NCBI GenBank assembly: GCA_036937835.1
Contig: CM072860.1
Location: forward strand, 8,883,001 to 8,947,000
DNA: 64,000 nucleotides
Direction: 5' to 3'
Origin: Pampus argenteus
Taxonomy: Eukaryota > Chordata > Actinopteri > Scombriformes > Stromateidae
Positions 39,443-48,476 of this stretch are shown one piece after another; the first letter of the stretch is position 1; each line of letters opens with the position of its first letter. The notes beneath the pieces were generated by a model that had not been told where the DNA came from, searched no databases, and was given only the letters and a program-made list of their open reading frames with translations. Made by a program: the position numbers and the translations under genes.

Positions 39443-42400
39443 CAGCGATTACTGATTTCAATATTGAATTTCTGTCCTGTACATCCTCAACATGTGACGT
39501 CACCTGCTGACACAAATCCTCTAACATCTGTCTCTCTTTTAGGAGGTGGAGATTCTGGACATCAGCACGATCAGGGACACTCGAACAGGAAAATATGCCA
39601 AGCTACCAAAGGTTGGTAATGTGTGTGTGTGTGTGCTTGTACAGAAAAATCATAATTCTTGTGTTTACATACATTCTTTGGTTATTATTTCACTTGCTTT
39701 TGGCAGTATGGAAATTATGTTTCCAATGCCAATAAAGCCCCAATCGAATTGAACTGAAGTAGTTCAGAATGTGCGTGTTTGGAGGCTGATTGCTTGGCCT
39801 CTGTTATTACTGCTCGCATGTTTCTCCAGAACCTCTCATCCAATCAACTTCACACTCGACACTGCGCATTTAGGTCCTGAGCAATACACCTGCCAAGTGT
39901 GAAGTTGATTAGATGAACAATTGTGGAGAAAATCGTCAGACAGACGCATTCATACATATATGCATGAATACATCCAGACTGAGACTTGTTCAGTTTTAGT
40001 AGGATTGAAGTGGAACTGAGAAAGAAGCCGTCACCTCCTGCTGTTGATAACTCTCTACTGACCAGAGATGTGATGCTCAAGTGTGACTGTCACCGAAAGG
40101 TGTGTGTGTGTGTGTGTGTGTGTGTACTGTATGTGTGTGTGTTTCCTCTCCCAGCTGATGGTGCAAAGATGATGGAGTGCTAATGAGCCTGCCTGACAGA
40201 TGGACTGTCAGGCAGGAAGTGATATAACCAGTGACTGTTGGCGAGGAAGTCATTGTGCAAGAGCCCAGATCTGGTGGATAGAGACACTAACATAAAGCCT
40301 GGTATAGTCGTAAACGTAGTGGATCGTTTTGGGAACGAAAAAGTAACGAAACACTGTTTGCTGCAGTGCAAATGTGTTTACATTATTACTTTAATTATAG
40401 CCTGTTTAAAAAAACAAAAAACAAACTTAAATTTGCCTAAGAGTAGATGTTTTACCTTCAATAACGCTTGAGTCATTATGTAACACAAAACAGGAATATT
40501 GTGTGGTGGCAGTAAAATCAGGGGGTGTTTTGTAATAAGCGAATTTTGTTGTATTTTGTGATGAAATGCGACTGCGAACTGATTGCTGTGCGACGTTAAA
40601 AAATGTTGCGTTTGGTTTGTTCTGAGCATATTGTGCGATATTTACTGGTGCTTTAAAACTTACTTCCTGTGTTATGATAGTATACGTTTTGTGCACTGGT
40701 TTTGGCAGTATCGTTCCTCATAAACAGCCATCCAAGTTAATTGATTTAATTGAATTGATAGCGAGCGAGTGATGGAGAGAATGCGTAATTGGAGAGACAT
40801 AGAGCATTACAGAGAGTTAGTGGAAGAGAGAGAGACAGACAAGTCTCAAAAGAAGGAAAGGAGTCATTTAGTTAATTAGATCAGAGCGCATGCATCACAT
40901 TTACTGTCCTCTCAGGAGACAGAGAGGTGGAGAAAGAGAGTTTGAGTCAAAGCAGAGTTGAGGTGAATATATTGTTTCTGTCGTTCTCATGTTCACTGAA
41001 ATAAAATGTCCTAAAGAGTAGTGTGTGTTTGTGTGTGTGTGTGTGTGTGTCAGGACCCCAAGGTGCGGGATGTGCTCGGCTGCGGTAAGGCTGAAAGTGT
41101 AGAAGGGAAGCTGGTAACTGTCGTCTATGGAAACGACCTGGTCAACATCTCCTTCCTCAACTTCCAGGCGATGCAGGAGGACACAGCCAAGGTAACCATG
41201 GCAACCACCCCATCATCATCCCATAATCTGTACATCTGTCAAATTACTTATACTTCCATACAACCTTTTCTCCTCCTTCATACTGTCCGACGATTGGTTC
41301 CTTCCTGTCTTTTTTTTTTTTTTTTTTCTTCTCCTCAGGCCATGCTGATTACTCCCTTTACGATGTTGACATAGAGGCATGTGCATGTGTGTGTTTTGGG
41401 AGTTGTAAAGAGGGATTATTTCCTGTGTGTGTAGGGTATATATTATATACAGAAACCATTTCACATCAGACAAACATTCAAACAAGTCTGTTTTATCCTC
41501 CCATTCTTGTCTCTGTGTGTGTGTGTGTGTCTTTCCAGATTTGGACAGATGAGTTGTTCACTTTGGCCACAAACATACTTTCCCAGAATTCATCGCGGAA
41601 CACCTTCCTCTTCAAAGCGTAAGAACCCGCGTGTCTTATCTTGACATTAGGCAGCTGCAGATTTTACCTCCATTATTTTTAAAGTCTCATTCCTTCTCTA
41701 TCTCTCGGTCTTTCTCTAGGTACACTAAGTTAAAGTTGCAGGTGAATCAGGACGGGAAGATTCCAGTGAAGAAGTGAGAAACACACGCACCGGACACTTT
41801 TTGAACTCTGTGTAGAATTTTTAAAAGCCACTTCTTCTTTCCTTTCCTCTTCTCTGTCTCTCTTCCACTTATTCTATTGTCTCTTGTCTAGTTTATCTCC
41901 TTTGAACGGTGACTCTTATCTCTCCAAACCCTCTCTGTCTTTCAGTATTCTCAAGATGTTCTCAGATAAAAAGAAAGTGGAGACGACTCTGGAGCAGTGC
42001 GGCTTAGTCAATAACAAGGTAACCATCAAACGCAATCACTGACCACAGAGCTACTCAGTATACCTGCTCATACATGACAACAACCAGTTTAAAAAGTTGC
42101 AAACCAGTCCCTCTCCCCGGGGTGCTGCACAGCATTCTTTGCATGCTTCTTGAGTGCAAGGAAGGGAAGAAACTGTTTATAGGATAGTGTGATGATTTAC
42201 ATTTTAATAAAAGATTTACAGTAGTATTAAGTATTTCTGTTTTGGCTTTGAATGGATTAAACAAAGAGGATATAATGTGTTATTCAGTACGATTTAGCAC
42301 TGTTGCTAAGCAGGTTTTGTTACTTTTGGACAGAGGAAGGCTAGCTGTTTCCCTCTGTTTCCAGCCTTTGTGCTAAGCTAACTAACAAATTGCTATTAAC

Positions 42401-42943
42401 TATTGAGAAAAAACAGGTCATTTCCCAAAATGTCAAATTATTCATTTAAAGTTCTATGTTTCCATTGAGGCTGCATGAAAAGTAGCTAGCAAGTTGTGCT
42501 AAGCTAAGTTGAGCTAAAGGAAATTGATGTTTTCCTTTCTTAAGTTAAATATTTAGCTAAAAATAACGTAACACAATGTATCTATAATGTACTCGACAAA
42601 CCTGTAGAGACGGTTAAAATTATCACAACAACCTAAACAATGACAACTGAACAGAACAATTAATGCTCTCATTCATTCTTTCAAGCCAGCGAGCCCGGCA
42701 GAGGTTCGAGTCATGTGTTTTTATTTATTATACTGTCAGTGTCTTCGCTTGTATCTGCTTGTGGTTTGGTAGGTAAAACAAGATCTTGTTTGTCTTGATT
42801 AGTCGGTGTTATCGTTCCTAAAAAATCAGTGTGGAGTCACAAGACTTTGCTTTTTGACTATGAGACTAGATTGTACAAAGTGCACCGTCAGCGTTTCTCT
42901 CTACTCTGTACTCTGGTTCCTCCTGCTGGTTACACAGCAGAAG

Positions 42944-42981
<38 letters not shown>

Positions 42982-45900
42982 GGAAACAGGATCCCAGACA
43001 CACCTGACTGTGCAACTAATGTTATGTGGTTTAATCCTTTTAATACCCAGTTGTCTCAACATTTACATGTTTAACTTCACTTCGCATCTTTAGTTTTGTT
43101 CATTTCTTCCTTGTTTCTCTTTAATTTCAACCTCTTGCTCTTTTTCTGCAGTCAGAGGGAATAAAGCCAGATGATTTCACATGGGAGGCCTTCCAGAAGT
43201 TTCTTGACAGTCTCTGTCTCCGGCCTGAGATTCAAAGCATCTTTGAGGAAAGGTATATGACAAACGCATAAATAATACGCTCATAAAACCAGGGGTTAAA
43301 GAATACACAAGCATAGACTGCTGCTTTCATAATTATGCTCTAGTAATGTTTTTAAGACATTCTGGCAATATGCCGAAACTTTTTTTTTAATTTGCTTTGT
43401 CTCCTCGCCTCAGTGGGTCCAAAAGGAAGCCGTTCATCTCTTTAGACCAGCTGATGGACTTCATCAACCGCAAGCAGCGAGACTCCAGACTAAACGAGGT
43501 GCTGTACCCACCGCTGAAAAGAGAGCAGGTCCGACAAATCATGGAGAAATATGAGACCAACACCAGCCAACTGGAGAGAGGTTAGTGCCTGACTGTGTGT
43601 GTGTGTGTGTGTGTTGCTTACAGGTTTTTTTATTTACTGGAATTGATCCTAAAATTGCATTAGGATGAGTATTGAAATTAGATTTTATTTGGGAACAGTT
43701 ATAGCAGATCATGTAGATTTGATATAGGATCTGTTGGTCAGTTTGACTTTTTATGCTCAAAGTAAACACATCGGTGCTTTTCTGTCTCTCCTGCAGACCA
43801 GATCAGTTTGCAGGCTTTCAGTCGGTATCTGGGAGGAGAGGAAAACACCATCACGCCTCCAGAGAGGCTGGATATCATCGACGATATGAACCAACCCCTG
43901 TCTCACTACTTCATCAACTCCTCACACAACACATACCTCACAGGTAAAAAAACACACTACTCATCAGTTTGTATGTCAAAGGTCTTTGAGTTCAATATTT
44001 CAGTAATGTCTAACTTTTGGATTTGAATTCATCTTTCCCTCTCTCCCGATGTCTGTCTGTCCTCAGTGGGTCAGCTGACCGGTCTATCCTCAGTAGAGAT
44101 GTACCGACAGGTGCTGCTGACCGGCTGTCGCTGTGTCGAGCTGGACTGCTGGAAGGGCCGACCGCAAGATGAGGAACCCTACATCACCCACGGGTTCACC
44201 ATGACCACTGAGATACCTTTCAAGGTGTGTTTGGGTATCCATATTGTTCGGTTTCCAGGGATATATTCACCAGAATCTTTTGTTTCAGGTGACGTTTTAT
44301 TACAGCAAGTTTGGATCTCTTAACAAGCTCTTTGTTTAACTGTCTTACTACTTCTTCTTCTGACTGCAGGAGGTGATTGAAGCGATAGCAGAGAGCGCTT
44401 TTAAGACCTCGCCGTACCCTGTCATCCTGTCCTTCGAAAACCACGTAGATTCGTAAGTTGTGTCACTCACTGTGTGACTGAGTTCACTATGTGTCAGTTT
44501 AGAGGGTTTAACTAAACCTGACACTAACTGAAACTCTTTTGTTTTCCGTCAGGGCCAAGCAGCAAGCCAAGATGGCGGAGTACTGCAGGACCATATTTGG
44601 AGACGCCCTGCTCATCGATCCGCTGGAGAAATATCCGGTAATACTGATCTCCAGTCAGATCTGACATCAATGGTTAGGTTAGGTTTTATGCGTATGTGCG
44701 TAAAGTATAACTCGTGATGCAGCTGTCGTTGGTTCAGACTGATTTGCAGCCTGGAGTTATGAAACACTGCGTTCAGCCCTGTGACTTCTGTGACACTGAC
44801 GCATTAGTAGGGGTTAAATTCTGATAATATGTTGTGGCTGCAGAGACTGCACAATCTACTCTGACCTTGTTGTGAGCGTCTCATGACTCTTAGTCCTGCT
44901 ATTCATCCCATGAACTACATTAAGAGATGTGTGCTTTTTCTTGATCTCTTCTTTCATCCCTGGTTTTCTAAAGCAGAATAGTTTCTATTCTAGTCCTTCT
45001 TATCCTTCCAACCATATTTAAATTAATCTAGTAGTCAGTTTGCTAGAAATGCTACATTTCAGGTGAGATTATTCTACAATTTTCTCCAGGACAAAGATTT
45101 GCTTTGTTCTGCTCTTTTTTTCAAAGTCTGCAACTTTGACTGAGTTTTCCTTTGTGTCTTGTATGTGGCTATAGCTCACCCCAGGGCAGGCACTCCCGTC
45201 ACCACAGGAAATGCTGGGGAAGATTCTCATCAAAAACAAGAAGAAGCACCACCACCGACCCTCCAGCGGTGGCAGCATTCGGCGCAGAGAGCTGGAGGAG
45301 CAGTCGTCGCCCAACAACGGTACGCAAAGACACGCCAGTATGCAGAAAGAAGTTTTTAAAATAGAAAAATGACAAAAAGTAAGATCGATCCTGACATTTT
45401 ACTAGACACAGAAACACTAATGATGATGATTTTGTCTGTGTAGACTGCCCTCTAACAGACGGCGAGGGAAGCCAGCTCCTGTCCAACGGAGAGGAGAAGC
45501 TGGCTGAGAGGATGGTCAAAGACTTAGAGCCTCGCAAGTCCCTTGGTGGGTTGGAGTACAAATGAGATATGGATTTATTAATTAGAAAAGCGACCAATTT
45601 CATGTGCAGCCCACTAATTTTTTACATAACAAGTGTTTTTTTTATTCCGTCCTTCTAGGAGGTGAAGGAGAGAGCGAGGAGGACGAAGAAGACGAGACGG
45701 TGACGGAACTGAAAAAGCCAAACTCTGACGAGGTACGAGCCGTCAGGAGCAGAAAGTGATGGAGTGTTTGACTGATTGACGGGCTGATTAATGGATTAGT
45801 GATATCTGCCTCCCCTCAGGGTACAGCCAGCAGTGAGGTGAACGCCACAGAAGAGATGTCGACGCTCGTCAACTACATCGAACCTGTCAAATTTAAGAGC

Positions 45901-48442
45901 TTTGAGGTGGCAAACAGTAAGTGTATGTGAGCGATAAAGAGAGAGACACAGACGGCCTGGAGAAAAAAGTGTGTGTGTGTGTGTGTGTGTGGACTCATTT
46001 ATGGTTAATGATGTCTTGTTGCAGGCCTGTCACACATGTTTGTTTTTTTAAATTCGTCTACCCGTGTCGACATTTGTTTTGCCACTCTTTCTTATTTTGA
46101 GTCATTTTCTGTCTTCTCCACCAGAGAGGAGGAAGTTCTTTGAGATGTCGTCCTTCGTGGAAACGAAAGGCATGGACACGCTGAAGAGCTCCCCTATCGA
46201 GTTTGTCGAGTATCCTTGGAAGTTTTGTCATCCCTTGAAAACTTGAATCTTCTTTCCAGGAATACAGTTCAGGATGAAATGCGTTGTGTTTTTTTGCTTT
46301 TTTGTTACTTCACTCAGATATTTGACTTTCATTGTGAATTTTTCTCTGCTCACCTTCGGTCTCGGTAAGAGAATTGGAAAATCACAACATGTACGTGCCA
46401 CGTATACAGTGTTAAATGCTTAACGGCGCTCCTCCAGGTACAATAAGAATCAGCTGAGCCGAATCTACCCTAAAGGAACAAGGGTGGACTCCTCCAACTA
46501 CATGCCTCAGCTCTTCTGGAACGTCGGCTGCCAGATGGTGGCGCTAAACTTCCAGACCCTCGGTAAGTCCCGTCGTTTCAGCCTCAGATGAGCTAATTTG
46601 GGATGTAAGTAAGGTCTAGTGTGAAGTATCCAAAGAGCCTAAGTTTCCCCAGCCTAATAAAGACTCAGCAGTAATTTAGAGCCACGTTAAAACATCTCAG
46701 TCTTTATCCCTTGAAACCCCTTTGTGTGGATATTTGTCCCAGCATTCCTCTATCCCCTCATGCCCTTTATCTCTTTCTCATCTTTCTTTTTTTTCCCTCT
46801 CTCTCTCAGACCTCCCTATGCAGCTGAACATGGGGGTGTTTGAGTATAACGGCCGCAGTGGCTACTTGCTGAAACCGGAGTTTATGAGAAGGACAGACAA
46901 ACACTTTGACCCTTTTACAGAGAACATCGTGGATGGAATAGTTGCCAATACTGTCAAAATTAGGGTATGGACAAAGTGGGTTTGTTGTGATTAATATGGC
47001 TTCTGTATGGAAACCTATTGTATGTTTCTAGTAGTTTGAACATCTAGATCTTTCTTAGAACATCTATAATGAACATGTGCACTTTAACATCTGCCAGGTG
47101 ATGTCAGGCCAGTTCCTGACAGATAAGAAGGTGGGCGTGTATGTGGAAGTGGACATGTTTGGACTTCCTGCAGATACAAAACGGAAGTATAGAACCAAAA
47201 CGTCCAATGGGAACTCGCTGGACCCCATGTGGGATGATGACATGTTTGTCTTCAACAAGGTAACTTGAGCACACGTACCATGTTGCTCTCACCCTCCCTC
47301 TTCTGTCCTCTTACATAATTCCTCCCGAACTTCTCTCTCTATCTCTCTCCAGGTGGTCCTTCCTACACTGGCCTCTCTGAGGATAGCAGTGTTTGAGGAA
47401 AACGGGAAGTTTATCGGCCACCGCATCCTCCCCGTGTCCGCCATGAGACCTGGTCAGTACACAGATTAAAATAAAAACGTACTTGAACACACTATCTTAA
47501 ATTAAATCATTCAAAGAATTGTTGTTTTCTGTGAGTTTATGAACAGAAAGTCCTTGGACAGTAGTCGCTTATTTATTTGTTCCTTCTTTCCTTTTAGGCT
47601 ACCACTACATCAACCTAAAGAATGAGTTAAACCAGCCCCTCCTGTTGTCTTCTCTGCTGGTGTACACTGAAGCTCAGGACTACATCCCTAATGAACACCA
47701 GGGTAAGAACCTCACATTAACAACATTGCTGTGTACAACACAACCCACAGCCCCCTATTTCACACCTTAAACCTGAGACTCCTGTCTCAGCTATGTAAAA
47801 CACACCATATTTGGTCATCATTCATATCTGAAGAAGTTGCATCTTGACTTGAAGGTTTGACTTGGCCTGCTTGAGATTATATATGAACTCTATGACCATG
47901 ACAAGGGACTGTGTGTGTGTGTGTGTGTATGTGTGTATTCTCAGAGTATGCAGAAGCCCTGACCAACCCCATTAAACATGTCAGTCAGTTGGACAAGAGA
48001 GAGACACAGCTGGCTGTTCTCATTGAGGACAACAGTGAGGTAAAAACACAAACGCATGTTGAATCAACTAAAGGAGAAAAAAAAAATCCTCCTCCTGTTA
48101 CTTATTGAATCACAGAGGACAAAACATGTCCCAGTCTCATCTGTTATTCTGTCACTTCTGTCCAGCACGTCCCCGACCAGCCCCAAGAGGGCGAGCCCAG
48201 GAGAGACAGTGAAGTCACTGCGGGACTCCCCTCCGCCTTCCACAACTTCACCCCCTGCCCATTGAACGACGCTCCTGACATCATCAACTTACCTATGCCA
48301 GGTAGAGACATCCACACCATAAGTCTACAGACACGGATGTTGTCTTAACATGCAACACAAGTCATTTTCTGTCTTTTTGTGTCAGATTTTGTTATATTTC
48401 CCATCATCCATTTCACACATACTGTCTTGTACTGTCTTGTGT

Positions 48443-48476
<34 letters not shown>

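Larger units (their letters stand above)
28563..39542 (+). other. plcb3 intron 2 (about 11 kb)
   Basis: Contents include (CA)n directly after the donor (28573-28611), a mixed TG/CG tract (31687-31738), a 72-base CA array (33833-33904), a MITE (34076-34353) with related fragments near 35600 and 36870, further TG tracts (35739-35769, 36399-36450), a C/T tetranucleotide run near 38953-38985, and a (TA)n tract just before exon 3. The minus-strand ORF at 30379-30633 is unrecognised. No nested gene is called. Confidence 0.85.
39612..41053 (+). other. plcb3 intron 3
   Basis: This 1.4 kb intron holds a LINE-type 3' tail (about 39690-39757), a dispersed repeat (about 39785-39965), TG tracts near 40101-40124, and a (GT)n run that reaches the exon 4 acceptor. 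No ORF of interest was seen. Confidence 0.85.

Noticed and set aside
42690..42715. tRNA-like B box (GGTTCGAGTC)
   Set aside because: There is no matching A box, anticodon arm or acceptor stem around it.
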